A stretch of 64,000 nucleotides of DNA from Heliocybe sulcata (Eukaryota > Basidiomycota > Agaricomycetes > Gloeophyllales > Gloeophyllaceae). Below are positions 11,111-23,148 of the stretch, piece by piece; the stretch's first letter is position 1; every line of letters begins with the position of its first letter. The stretch covers positions 343,508-407,507 of the forward strand of contig ML213504.1 of the NCBI GenBank assembly GCA_004369045.1. The letters are read 5' to 3'. Made by a program: the position numbers and the translations under genes. Below the pieces are notes generated by a model, which was not told where the DNA came from, did no database searches, and saw nothing but the letters and a program-made list of their open reading frames with translations.

Positions 11111-11912
11111 ATGCAGCGTCCTACGGCTTCACGAACCCAAGGCGATGTTGCGTCTGGAGACGTGAGCTCACCAGAGAGATTGGGTTAATGCCCAACCTGA
11201 CGTTACAAACCTTACCGGCGAGCAGATGTCCCTACTGGAACTCCTCAACATCTCGCAGACGACTTGCCTGAACGAATCCTTCGAACATGGGATCAAATCT
11301 ATCCTTTCTTCCAAGAAAATAAATACTACCGGCGAATTCCTGCTCAGTGACGCAGACGAGCAGCTGCTCCTAAACATATCGGTGCATATCTTGTCTCTGG
11401 GTCGCCGAGGTATCCAAGTTTAATATCGGTTACAACCAGTTCATTCAAACCGTCCGAGTTCGGTCCATTATCATAAACAGTAGAAACGCATCCCAGGCAC
11501 CGAAAGAGCTCAAGATTCTTGTCAACCGCATCGACGTCGGCTTTGAGGACGTGCAGGATGCGAAGGAGCCGGAAGTCGCTCAGGCGCTTATTCTAACTGA
11601 GGAGCAGGTCACTGAAGGGAAGCAGATTCCTCTGCGTTTCGTCCGATTCCAGACTGTCAATAGTATGCAGGTACGTGGGCCTTCTAGATCTCTTCCACAA
11701 GCTTGTGCCACTTTACGTCTTCGTCAGATATTCGTCGCGTCCAATCAGGGAGGTGAGGACGAGACACGAATCGATGGTATCGATATTCTCGGTGTACCAG
11801 TAGAGTATGATTCATATTTTCTGTTTTATACATTGAGTCTATCTCTGATTGGTGTCATCCTTTGTGCAGAACGACGAAGGACTTGAGTGGCTTGAAGAAA
11901 CAAGAGGAATAA
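11111..11912 (+). CDS. PITH domain protein (PITHD1-like)
   Basis: Five exons, 11111-11161, 11226-11381, 11440-11670, 11728-11804 and 11870-11912, give a 185-aa protein with every junction in frame. The PITH domain (proteasome-interacting thioredoxin C-terminal domain) fills almost the whole chain: SLLELLNISQ, LSDADEQLLLNI, the TVRVRSIII strand, EEQVTEGKQIPLRFVRFQ, then NQGGEDETRID. The tail TKDLSGLKKQ is typical of the family. No thioredoxin domain lies upstream, so this is the PITH-only form (PITHD1 type), not TXNL1. The domain in TXNL1 binds the 26S proteasome; for PITH-only proteins the role is less clear. The start ATG was chosen because the 17-codon first exon splices in frame. Confidence 0.85.
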
Positions 11913-12567
11913 GGACTATGCATGCCAACAGTTCATAGGAAGAGGTTCGGGCTTTAAAATAGTAAACCACAGGTGAATTGATGCCTTCCTATGACCCACG
12001 TGTCTTCTGGTACGGTCTATAGACCACTGCGCCCCCTTCTCCTCGACTGCAGCAGAATTGAGAGCGGGGGCAGGACCGCTCCGCTAATGGTGCCATGAGT
12101 ATAGCAGAGTCCTTCAATATCCGCACTCAGCGTCTTCTATTCACGCTCCGGACCCAATCGCTTCCTGACCACGAGCTATGCTTCAGGTGGTGGACTGGAA
12201 ATAGTAGCTCACGACGGATGCCGTAATGTTATAGGCAACGATATCCAAACATACTGCCGGTCATGGCCGGCCTGCGAGCAAATGCACCAGTACCCGCATG
12301 CACGCTCTGCAGCTGTGAGGACTCTGGCCGTTTTCTTACTATTCGCGTACGTCCAGGCATAGAGGCAAACTGCATGTTTGGACGCTGACCAACCTTAGTA
12401 TGTCTCTGTGCACGCGAATTCAACGACTTCCCTCACTCGCCTACGCGAACTGTCATTCTGTTTTGGAGGAAGCCGCTCGTCTGCATGCGCAGACATCCTG
12501 CTGAGTTTCACTTGACATTCATATACCATCTTCCTAAGTCCTGATCACGCGGCCGCGCATCTCATAC
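11913..12567. other. Intergenic, no gene seen
   Basis: About 650 bp between the PITH gene and the convergent alpha/beta hydrolase. Only short unrelated open frames; no repeat or RNA gene recognised. Confidence 0.4.
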
Positions 12568-13717
12568 TCATCGTGTGCAATTTACACTGCGCTTTTCACA
12601 CTGTTGGTGACTACGGCATACGTCGGGTAGACTACTTCTGTGGATTTGAAGTCCGGTAAGTAGATAGTATGCAACACACAGGGATATATGACATACACGG
12701 GTAACCTGGCGGACAAAGGTAACCATCGCCTCTTTAGTGCCCTCGTATCTGTCGTAGAATACCGCGTGCCCGGCACCTTCGAAGAACTTCGCCTCCAAGT
12801 TGCTAAAATGCGGCTTCATCTCCCTCTCCAGAATCTTGCCATCGACCTGTCTGTCCGCCGTTCCACTCAAGATGAGAAGCGGAAGGCCTTCTGAGCCTGC
12901 CTTATACAGTCCCGCAGGATCCTGCGGTCGTGTGCATACGAAGTTTGCGTCTTTGGGTCCACAAAAGACAGACGAGCCGATCCACTCGCATCGGGTCTTG
13001 AACGGCACCTTCTCGGGTTCCGCAAAGACGGAATCACCGAAGTCAATGGTGACGCGCCGGTTCAGAGCGACATCGTCTGTCCCGAAAAGGCCCGGCATGA
13101 ATCCCATAATCGCGGGAAGGCCTACAACGGCCATGAGAGGCCCGACCCAGGGCAGGGCGCATGCGTAGATGATTCCGGAGACGGGGATTGGGTTAACGTA
13201 TTGACAGTAGTCTGCCGCGACGGTCCCTACAGAGATGCAAGGGTCAGCCTTCTTTCAGACGACCTCAACAGGACGGTGCACCTCCATAACTCCTGAAGTT
13301 GTATGTCAGAGGAGTAGTACTACATAACACGGGAAGCTCACTAACCATCCGAAATGAACAGGTTTGTGTAGACCGAAAGCATTGACGACAGTCATAAAAT
13401 CGTCGGCCCAAATAGATGATGCATGGCCTTCAAGCGTTTCTGGGTGGGCGCTTCGCCCGTGTCCCCGCAGGTCATAACGAACCTATGAAGAGGTATACGG
13501 TCAGTATCATAATCGAGAGTCGAAGGTCACTCGATCCCACCAGATAGAATTCTTTAAGGAGCGCAGGATCCTCGAAGAAAAGGTCGAAGCATTGAGCGGT
13601 CAGTGTTAGACCATGCACGAAGACGATGCCCGGGCCCTTCTTATTGCCCGCAGCTTCGGCATAGATCTCCATGCCGTCGGAAGAAGTCAAGACTCTCTGC
13701 TCGATGGTGGACGCCAT
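12568..13717 (-). CDS. Alpha/beta hydrolase fold protein
   Basis: Exons 13541-13717, 13346-13482, an 11-nt microexon 13282-13292, and 12568-13226 give about 327 aa. HG follows the beta-strand GIVFVHG (oxyanion region). DLRGHGRSAHPETLEGH is the conserved segment before the nucleophile. The nucleophile elbow G-W-S-Y-G-G is assembled from the end of exon 2, the whole microexon and the first two bases of exon 4. Candidate acid and base residues are Asp in SGTADRQVDG and His in GAGHAVFYD, so the triad looks complete. The C-terminus is uncertain: a possible intron after TFVRQ would shorten the protein to about 280 aa. Substrate unknown (hydrolase, esterase or haloperoxidase-like). No signal peptide seen. 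Confidence 0.85.
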
Positions 13718-15428
13718 ATGCTGAGTGGGCAGTATGTTGAGGGGTCTGCGTCGACTGGACTGGATTATATGGCAAATCATTCCATGATGATCAGGGTGTA
13801 TTTGTGGCAGCGGTTATCGAACTATTCAGAGCCTTCAGCATGGAATCTCCAGCGCCTGCAGATATCCGTGGGTCTCCGCCCAAGTCACTAAGTGGATTCT
13901 TCGGAAGACTGCGGTCCATCAACCGGTGAATGTTGCAATTATTGAGTGCGTAGGATGACATATGGCATACTGTGATCCTGAGCTGTTACGCCAATCGTGG
14001 ATGTGGATACCCTGAGGAAACGAAGCGAGGGAAGTCGGTCAAAGCAAGGCGATGCCCGCCGTCTCTACTAGACACCGGCAGATGTGGTCGTCACGATCGT
14101 TCCCACAAAGCCCTACATGCGAACGCCTGTTCCTGTCCACTCAACCGCCCGGCATAAGGACGGCACAGCAAGTACTCCCCGTGCTAGGCGGCAAAGCAGA
14201 GATCGGAGATAGGAGACCCTGCATTTGATGGGCAAGCCAGAGGTCTCCCCCAGAATTCTCGACACGATACATCAGAACTGAACTCCTTTGATGGTGCGTC
14301 TGGCCTTACGCCATATTTAGGTATGGGACTAGGAGAAGGCCAGCACCTTCCGAGAGGAATGAAGACTTCACCGACAATCATTCCACCACCCAGACATTCC
14401 CATGGCCCCACCGGCTCCCATGCTACGGACTTCAGACTGAAGAGCGTCCGGTCGACTGGTGTCGTTCGCAAACGTCAGGCACGGATGCCTCGTGCTCTCC
14501 TCTAGAAGATCTGGTGGGCGAAAACCTCCGAATCTCACCGAACTTGTTCGGTGGAAGTATCCGACTTTCTGATTGCGACAGCAATAGCTCAAGCGCTCAA
14601 GCTTCAAGTCATCCTCCCTGCTCAAGCGCTCATGAAAGCTAATGATGGATATTAGCAGTGCTATGTTGGAGTGTGCAGTCAGTGCTCTGCATCATGCGCG
14701 AATAAAGCATGTATTCTGACCATCGTTGGCCGGATGCGGAAATGAGGCCCATACTTGATACAGGCCGGTCGAGGACATTTCAGAACTCCAGAATTCCTCT
14801 GCTTGGGTGCGCTTCTGGTTGAGGAAATTTGGGGAACGCAGGCTGAGGTCAAAATTAATTACCGAACTGCTACTGGCAGACGGTCGCTACGGGGACTATA
14901 GTGGTGAGTTTACCAGGACGAAACCAAGAAGGTAAGTGATGTTCTCGCTATTGCAGAAGCACGGTAGCCTGACATTGAACCCGGTATGACAGTCGCAAAA
15001 TAACGTCGTCGATTAGTACAAATACGATGCGATGGTCCAATAGCGAAGGTGCATTTTGGGCTAAGACGTAAGTGGGGACTCGATGTGAACATGAGACTGT
15101 ATGCTGTTCTGATGCAACAATCATGAGCTAGCCGCTCCAAATGACATCCATATGGACCTCAAATACCATGGGACTTGTTAGAGCTTCGATCCAGGGTCCT
15201 GCGGAATCTGGTAGGCGTAGTCTGATATTCCTGAAAAGATCGGTAACCAAAACTCCAGCCAGCACAGGTCAAGGGGGCGCCGCACGGCTGTCCAACAAAC
15301 GGGACTCTGCCAACTCTACAGTTTGGGCAGCGAGCGAACAGGATAGCAAAATTAGCAGCTGGCGTCGAACATGTATAAGGGCAGACAGCTTGCCCTTTCC
15401 ATACCTACCTCTCTCGCAAGGGTTTATC
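13718..15428. other. Gene-poor stretch, no gene seen
   Basis: About 1.7 kb before the methyltransferase. It holds only short overlapping open frames on both strands with no recognisable domain; a decayed sequence is possible but I cannot name one. Confidence 0.4.
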
Positions 15429-16448
15429 ATGGTCCAGAACGGAGCGTACACTATGGAGAGCTCGGTCTCGGCCGAGAGTCAGTCCACTCCTATTCAACAC
15501 CACTCAAGGAGCTACCAGACGTATCCGGGAGCGCAGTATATACTTCCGTCTGACGAAGATGAGCGAGCCAGGTAGGCGTACTCGCGTGCAGACGCACGCA
15601 TCGTTATTGACCCCATGTCCCCTCTCAGATTGGAACTTCAACACCGGGTTCTTCAAAGAGCGATTGGCCCTCGTCTCGTCATTCCCACGTTATCTCTTCA
15701 ACCTGGAGACCAAGTTCTCGATTGCGGCACCGGTTCAGGTCTGCGCATTTAACCAACCTAGAGTATTGCCGCTGCTGACCAGTGCGACGCAGGAGTATGG
15801 TTGATGGACTTGTCTAAACAGGTCACCTCAGACGTTTCTCTGTTCGGTATCGACATCGAGCCACGACTCTTCCCGATGTCGACTGCACAGATAGTATTCT
15901 CCGTCGGGAGTGCCACTGAGCTTCCTGCTCACTGGTCCAACAAGTTCCGACTCGTGAATCAGAGACTCCTCATAGCAGCCTTGAGCGTGAAGGAGTGGCC
16001 TCGCGTTCTTCAAGAAATCCACCGTACACTCGTTCCGGGAGGGTGGGTCCAGCTTTTAGAGGCCAAGAGATGGGGCGCGGAGAATGGTGACTTGAGCACC
16101 AAGCATCGCCAGATGCTCGAGAAACTCTTCGCGTCGAGGAATTTGCTCATCGACTGCTCGGTACAACTGCCGCGTCTCTTGGACGATGCGGGCTTCAAGA
16201 ACATACATGTTGAAGAGCGCAAGCTTCCAGCTGGAAGCTGGGCCGGTCCGGAAGGAGAGGAGACGAGGGATAATTTCATCGGTGTCTTTCGTGGCATGAA
16301 GACTCCCGTGCTCAATGCAGGCGGTTTGGGATACGTTCAATCGGAGCAAGAGTACGACGAGTGGATGAATGGCCTAGCTAGGGAATGGGATGCAATCGAA
16401 GGTACCACAGTTGACATCTGTATCTGCTATGCACAGAAGTCTATGTGA
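15429..16448 (+). CDS. SAM-dependent methyltransferase, LaeA-like
   Basis: Class I methyltransferase of 302 aa from exons 15429-15571, 15629-15738 and 15793-16448. SAM-binding motif I reads VLDCGTGSGVWLMDL, formed across the second intron. An acidic end of strand 2 follows in GIDIEPRLFP, then RLVNQRLLIAAL and the post-motif block LVPGGWVQLLEA. This is the arrangement of the fungal LaeA/velvet-like methyltransferases and the related small-molecule methyltransferases (methyltransf_25 type). The N-terminal 45 residues are Ser/Gln-rich and carry YILPSDEDERARLELQH, the family's usual entry segment. It is single-standing, with no backbone enzymes nearby, so a role in a local metabolite cluster is not supported. 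Confidence 0.87.
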
Positions 16449-17149
16449 CGAAGTGTAGGTATTGCTGTACGAATAGCGGTAGGATAGGAACCTAGGCAAA
16501 GTCTGTCAATTGGCCAGTTGCAAAGCGATTAGCATATTTCAGACCGCGGATGCAGGCACCCTCAGTCAGCAGAAAATCTAAGTAAAAACATATTTGATTC
16601 CAAGATGTGACCGACCATCGCGCGCGCAATATTTGACGCAAATATGGCTGTGTCGCCTCGAAAACGTATGGCGTCCAAATTCGCGCCACTCGAGGAATTG
16701 GATACGTCCTTTGCCCGCCGTCTCACCGGCACCCGCGGCACTGAAGCTTGAAGGCTTAAACTTCGGAGGAATGATGGAAGACTCATGCTCCTCGTAATAC
16801 TAGACATGCGAGTTGCAACCAACAAAGTTGAGACAGAGTACTAGGGAAGCAATGATAACTGCCAGTGGGCGACTGCCCGAAGCGACGAGGGCTGCGGCCG
16901 GCGGGACAAGGCTCCTTGTTACTAACATGCATCAGTAGTAGATTCTGCAGACACACTTGGGATCACCTATCATGTTGAATATTGCCCGCCTTAGTGTCCT
17001 CGTATGCGCAACCAGGCCTCCTTAGTCCATATCACACGTCACTAGTATCAGCGAGATCTTGCTAACGCGAGACATTGATATTGGCACAACTGTAAGACAC
17101 ATCGTATTTTAGGGCTGTCATGACCTATAGACAGGCCTTGAGCGACTGC
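16449..17149. other. Intergenic, no gene seen
   Basis: About 700 bp between the convergent methyltransferase and rhodopsin-like genes. No supported feature. Confidence 0.4.
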
Positions 17150-18462
17150 TTAGACCGCAGCAAAATTCGTCTCGTTATTCTTCATCGCTTCATCTCCTTC
17201 CAAATCATTTTCCGGTTTTCCATTAGCTTCCGGAAATTTGACCATGTCGAGGGGGTGGCGGAAGTCGTGATAGACAGCGGTACTCGTGTCGACTGTAACT
17301 GCCAGTGGATCAGCGGTTCGCTGGGAGTTCCGGAGTCGAACCAGCTCCACTGAGTGTCCGTTTCCGCGACTTGAGTCATCTACGGAGCTGATACGCATAA
17401 AGAAGGTCACGACGACGCCGAGGTCTACGACAATGAGGGTAACCCCATCCTAATAAACTTGATCATGACCATATACCGAGATTGTGTATCGAAAGTGAGT
17501 ACCTGGATGACGGCAGCGCGAGCTTCCTCGAAGCCTCCAAACCTCAGTATCGCGTATGCATGATACAGGCTGACGGCTGTGGCGATAGTTGTCGAGGAGA
17601 ACACTGCCATAATGCGGATTTTCTGAGCCGGGCTCAGCTTTACTTTCCAAACAAGTCTCAAGGGAGCGGCGACCAAAATAGCATCCGTCATTACATCGGC
17701 TGCACGACATTGCACTCAATCGAGAGTTAATAATCATGAGAGTCTAGGACGTACTGATGACCTGAGCAATCGCGACATTCCTCCCCAGATCGCACTGTGG
17801 CGCAGGCGTGTCTTTCCATCCTGGTTCGTTTTCGCATGTCCAGAAGACTTGAGCAAAGAGGACTGCCCATGCGCAAGCAAAACTACAGCCAGCACAGACG
17901 AGGACTCGGCGGAAATGACCTGGGGCGCTCAGTCGTATTGTGGCAGTCAAAATGGATAGTTTGGAGGACCTGATATGAGTTATATATGCTGCGTGATGCC
18001 TTGACTATGCCATACTCGCCAGTTTACAGCGTAGAAGAACTGATCAAGCCTTGAAGATGGCGGAAATTAGTGGACGGCGGAGAAGAGGTGACATATCATT
18101 TACATGTAATACAAGGCAATCTTTGTCGTATGTGAATAGGAACCTAGAGTTTATATTGAGACATCTATCCGGAAAATATGAATGGAACAACGTACTCTCA
18201 TCGCGGAAATGCAGCTCCATAGCAGCAATAAAGAGAATAAAGCACAGTGAAGCCATGAACGCCCAGAAGTCGTCCCACCATAACTGACGTTTGTAAGTCC
18301 TGACTGTGAGCCGGAAAGCAGTGACACAAAGAGCAAAAATTGGAAGCGTCCATGTCAGGACTGAATAAATGTGAGCAGTCAGGCTTCCTGCTAAGAAAGG
18401 CGAGACCAGGAAGAGATGCCCTCACCCCGAAGTTCTTTGAATTCACTGGCAACGCTCGCCAT
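17150..18462 (-). CDS. Fungal rhodopsin-domain-like integral membrane protein
   Basis: Multi-exon gene starting at 18462 (MASVASEFKELR) and ending at 17150. First exons are 18426-18462 and 18196-18360. Further exons cover a segment near 17960-18060, one from about 17960 to 17750 (KLSILTATIRLSAPGHFRR), one from 17700 to 17506 (DVMTDAILVAAPLRLVWKV), and a last one from about 17450. Motifs of the fungal rhodopsin/SAT4-type family are visible: LWWDDFWAFMA after the first helices, Cys in FWTCENEPGW with a later CDLGRN, and D-L-PL-like APLRLVWKVKLSPAQKIRI. Around seven transmembrane helices are expected. The tail after the last helix is hydrophilic (SSRGNGHS onward). Function in this family is mostly unknown. 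Some internal splice sites were not fixed. Confidence 0.75.
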
Positions 18463-21400
18463 CTGGGGCTGCTGCACGGTATCTGTCGCACTCAGTCCTT
18501 ATATCTGCATATTTCAGATCCTCATGCCAAAGCAACACAAGCCGCGCGCACTACGATTCTCTCACTCCAACCGTATCGCATGCGGATACGCAGCATCTAT
18601 CGTTGCCTAGCGCCATTCCACGTATGGGATAGGAATAAGATTCCATAACTTCGTTGGCGGTGTTGATTTTGCAGAACCATATCAACGTTTCTCGCGGCTG
18701 TGCATCGCTGACAGAACATTATGACAGGGTCATCACGCATCCTGACAGACAAAACGGGGCTTCCGTACATACCAGACATAGGACAATCAACTGTCTCCTT
18801 GCAGTGCGTCAAAGTGCTGGGATTGAGTATCCCCGGACTTCGATCGGATCCACGTCTACGTTGAGCTAAGAAAATACCCTGCATCCGGAAGACACCTATT
18901 TTGTTGGGGCAGTGGGGCACATGCTCATGATGCTTTGAAGAGCCATGTAGTGTCGTGGAGACTCCCACCCAGCTGACAGTGTTGCTATTTATGTTAGGTG
19001 AGACGCGCAACCTGAAGGCTGAGAGGGGTTTCTGATCACCGTGAATATTGCTGCTGCCGCGATAACTTATCTCGTAGGCCATCAGGAAGCCCAGAAATCT
19101 TCCAGCCGATTCATATGCAGCCTGAAGCAGTATGAGCATTCTAATAATAGCTGATTGCCTGGGACGTGTCACCTGCAGGGAGTGCTACTATAGTGAGCGC
19201 GAACCAGTGACTACTTACTGAGTACTGGGATGCTGCACGACCCTAAATCCTAAATTTTGGGCGAGGCGTGCAAGAAGTATCCGAATCCCAGATCCTGGAG
19301 AGGATAAAAAGTGATTAGCGCCCAGGCTGCAGATGCCGGCGGAGGTTCGTACTACCTCCTGTAAGACTATGTGTATGTGAGCGTAATCATGTTCGACGGA
19401 TCTGAAAATTTTTACACGTAGAGATTACTCCACCGCTGAGCGCTGAGTGCTGTGGGGATCATCTGTCACGGTACGTCTCTCTGTCCAAACGGTACAGCCT
19501 TAGACAGCGCGACCGGCCGAGGAACATTCCACCCATACGGAGTTGCGATTGTAGCGAGTTGTGTTATGGTGCTCTGTTGGGAATGATCAAGATGCAAGAC
19601 CCCTGATTTTGTGATTCTGTTTGCCCCAGGGTGCATTGCTGGACCCAGTCTTCTGTTTATCGTGGGTTCTCTATGTGGAGCTGCGCGATTGGTGAGAACT
19701 GCAGCTGCAGAGGAACTCTGGTCAGGTTTCTTGCTTGACCTATCGGCGCTAGGTGTCTCCTACACAGATATTGGCTCCTCGATCGATATGGAACAGCTCT
19801 GAAATCATGGGTCAGTGCAAAATCAAAGCTAGAACCCCGGGTCAAGCTTAGCCAAGAATGGTCCTACAGGATATGACAGACCCTACAGTCCCTCTCACGA
19901 TCTCTGCGCACGATCTCCGCGCCAAGTATATAGATCATCCGCATATATGGCCAACCCTAGAGGCAACGTATCCGGTAATCTGCCCAATATGTGTGGCATA
20001 GGTACAGTCGAGCATCCCATGGGAATCGCCTGCGAACGAAGGCCTATAGTTCCATCCACCGGGTTAACGCGCGGCCCAATAACCGTCAGACAGGATAAAG
20101 TCTCTTGAAGGGTCGGCGGCCACTCGTACGCTGAATGTCGCTAACCTAGCATTACAGCTTCGTAGAATACCCCCCTGTATGATCCGGGCCAGTGTCAAAT
20201 GTGACCGGCATATCTGAGCCTGACAGTACTCCCATCGGCCATGGAACACTTCCCCGACCATGGGATGACGGATAGCCTTGACGTGAGAGAAACGACTGCA
20301 TGACAATCTACAACAAGATTAATCATTAACATGACGGCTTTGACGACGAAAATGCTCTCCTGATGCTCCCCTGAGAAGGACGATGGGCCAAAGTCATCTT
20401 CGATATTTTCATATATAGTGAGACCCTATCGCGATTGGAGGCCTCATATTGATTCGTTTCAGTCCGGATCGGAGGGTCACTAGATCAAGAAAGACTGGAG
20501 AACGGGCGATACCCTGGAAATCGGTAACCATGAGTCATGCAGGTGTGATCTTAGCGAAAGTCAGCCATACAGACTTCGAGTGCACAATCCTGCACTGAAA
20601 CACCGGCGGAATTTGTAAACCAGGCAAAGACGAAAACGGTCAAGTCAGCCGCCGAAGAGCTACCTGGTCTCCCAGGGCAGACCGAATTGCCTCTTCGGTT
20701 GCTTAACTAGGACGGTCGGCATATAAAACGCTGCCGCTGCCAGACGAAGAACATCCTCGGACAAAAAGTTGGCCCGTGATATATCAGGTGTCCTAACCAG
20801 CACTAGTGCGGCGGACATAGGTCGTCGGTGCTTCCAGCTGCTAGTTACTTGGAGCTGGGACATATCGCGATCGCACCGGATTGTATGGTATGACGTTGTA
20901 CTTGAATCCACGTCGAGTGACTCTCCTTCACCCGCAGCGGAGGTGCTTGAGGAATAAGCAAAAGCGAGCATTAGGATTTCACCTACTGCTCCAGTGGATG
21001 GTTCCTGTTACCAGTCCATTCACGCATGATATCATGTTGCTTCTCTCACCATCAACTCAGAGAACTTGGAGTATCGGCGAACGCTTCCGTTAACTGCAGA
21101 GTTATCCATTTGGCAATATCTCTCATCTGTCGGCTTTGGAGACGAACCTGATCACTAGTTTCACATATGCTTCGGTCGCAATGCAGGAGACTATCTGCCT
21201 ATTGGGATCCCAAACAGGTTATCCCAGCGCACAGTTAGCCGAGTTCAGAGGACAGCTGATCCATGTCAAGATGCTTGCTCTGTATCAAAAGGTAGGTCGT
21301 ACCATTCGTATTGCAATAGTGGTGGCATCGAGGAGCACTTTTGCCGTGAATCAGAGCAAGTTGACGCTGTGTAAGCCAGGATTCCCCAAGTTGTCGAGCT

Positions 21401-21722
21401 CGTCTTCAAAGGACCGTGCACAGAGAGCCTTAGCCGAGACGTTGACTCGCTTCTCGCGATGACCGACAGCCTCGATTATGCATGCCGAAGCCGCAGTTGG
21501 TCTCAAGCAGGCCTTGCTCGCAGGATAAAAACGGCAAAGATCGGGCTGATGGCTAAGAGACCGTAGAAGAGAAAGACAGACTCGCCGTGCAGAGACAAGA
21601 TTCCGCCTATGATTTGGCCGGAAAGGCAGTCCGCTTTGATCGGAGTCGCAAGCCACGTGAAGCAACCGACGCAAGCGGTGTAACCCTAACCTGATTGGGT
21701 ATCTGGCCTTGTTCTTGCCTCC
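18463..21722. other. Long gene-poor stretch
   Basis: About 3.3 kb with frequent stops in all frames. One 191-codon frame at 18597-19172 (-) has no recognisable domain and no plausible neighbours. The rest shows only short frames and AT-rich patches. I cannot support a gene, RNA or named repeat. Confidence 0.4.
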
Positions 21723-22161
21723 ATGGACCCCGCCGCGCCAGGCATCCAGGAGCCCTTCGACCTCATCCGCCTCTCCCTCAGCGAGCGCGTCTTCGTCAAG
21801 CTACGCGGTGACAGGGAACTCACTGGTGTCTTACATGTATGTTCCGTCTTTAACTTGGTTCTTGACTAGCAATAAACCTATCATTAACAGGCTTATGATG
21901 GTCACATGAACCTCATTCTCTCAGAGGTCGAGGAGACGATATTGATCGTCGAGGGTCCGGATAGTGGCAAGGCAAACGGGACTGTGAATGTCGCGAAGCG
22001 GAAGATGGAGATGCTGTTCGTGAGAGGAGACGGTGTAATCCTGGTGAGCATTTCGACCTTACATACCACATGACTGGTTTCCTTTCGCGTAGACGTGAAC
22101 CATTGTATTAAAATTATACTCAAACGGCCAAACCTAGGTCGCACCACCGTCCCGGACATAG
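21723..22161 (+). CDS. lsm3: U6 snRNA-associated Sm-like protein LSm3
   Basis: Subunit of the LSm1-7 (mRNA decay) and LSm2-8 (U6 snRNA) heptameric rings. Three exons, 21723-21836, 21891-22043 and 22138-22161, give 96 aa, close to the family's 89-102 aa. The Sm1 motif runs across the first intron ([14 protein letters not shown] then [10 protein letters not shown]). The Sm2 motif is FVRGDGVIL. An LSm3-type N-terminal helix precedes them ([16 protein letters not shown]). The last exon encodes only VAPPSRT and stop. All junctions are GT-AG and in frame. The only other gene for several kilobases on this strand is far away. Confidence 0.93.
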
Positions 22162-23148
22162 CGCTAACGTCTGCCGAAACTGCCAAGTACGCTCCGTCAA
22201 AACTCATCGCCAATATATTTTTCGGCGACAACACCCGATCCTCGAGCCATATAATCCCAGGTATCTCTGCATGCATGTATATATGTCTCTGTTCAATGTC
22301 AATGCGTTCGTCTTGCAGTTATTCTGTCGATGGTTGTTCGGGTGCGGACGAAACTGGTAGAGCCATGCTGAGCTGATTGACAAGGGTCCTCTTGTCGTAT
22401 CACGCAGGTTGGCACGCCACAATCATCCCTTCACTAGAGAAGGGTGTCGCAAAACAGTGAACGACAATTGGCGCTGCTAAGATCGGATAGCGGCGACCCG
22501 TACGGAATGGAACACAGAACAAAATATACCCATGTCTTCTTATCCTCTTGTGTAAGTCTAAGATCTGCTCGTGATGGCCCACACGGGCAAGTCCCCAGTG
22601 CGAGCGGAATGCAACTAAAGTGAGATACGATGAAAACAAGACAAATCAGGACCGATAACGGAGGCATCCTTGCGTTTCTGGTTCCTGCAGGCGGAACGGC
22701 GCCATCCTAGCAAGGGCACGCGGTACTCCTGGTTTTGGTGGAGAGCAGCTGAGAGAGAAGTTAGACATTGCAAAGAGAGAAACAAGACGATAGAGCCTGA
22801 GTAGGCCGCCGAAGGAAATCCCCCTCATGCATTCGACTAGCGGTGCAATATGCTCTACCTCTACTGTAGCCACCACAGACCAGTAGCTCCACGGGCCAGT
22901 TCAAGGGGAGACGTCTGGTGGCTTGAGAGTGCTATATTTCGACCATGTCGACTAACACACCATTCGATGAAGTCTTCCGAGGAAATCGCCCTTGCCTGAG
23001 CGTTCAGCAGCTGACGCTGCCTATTAAACTTCCGGTTCGAAGCCATGACAGGACAATCATCATAACCATGATTAGTGCTCGACACACAAGCAGCAGAGAC
23101 GCGCAGTAAATGAAGAAATACGTGATACACACCCATACTCTCCCTTCA
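22162..23148. other. Intergenic, no gene seen
   Basis: About 1 kb between LSm3 and the convergent REB1-like gene. No supported feature. Confidence 0.4.

Noticed and set aside
18597-19172. 191-codon open frame on the minus strand
   Set aside because: No recognisable domain, odd composition, and it sits in a stretch rich in stops with no splice-consistent extension.
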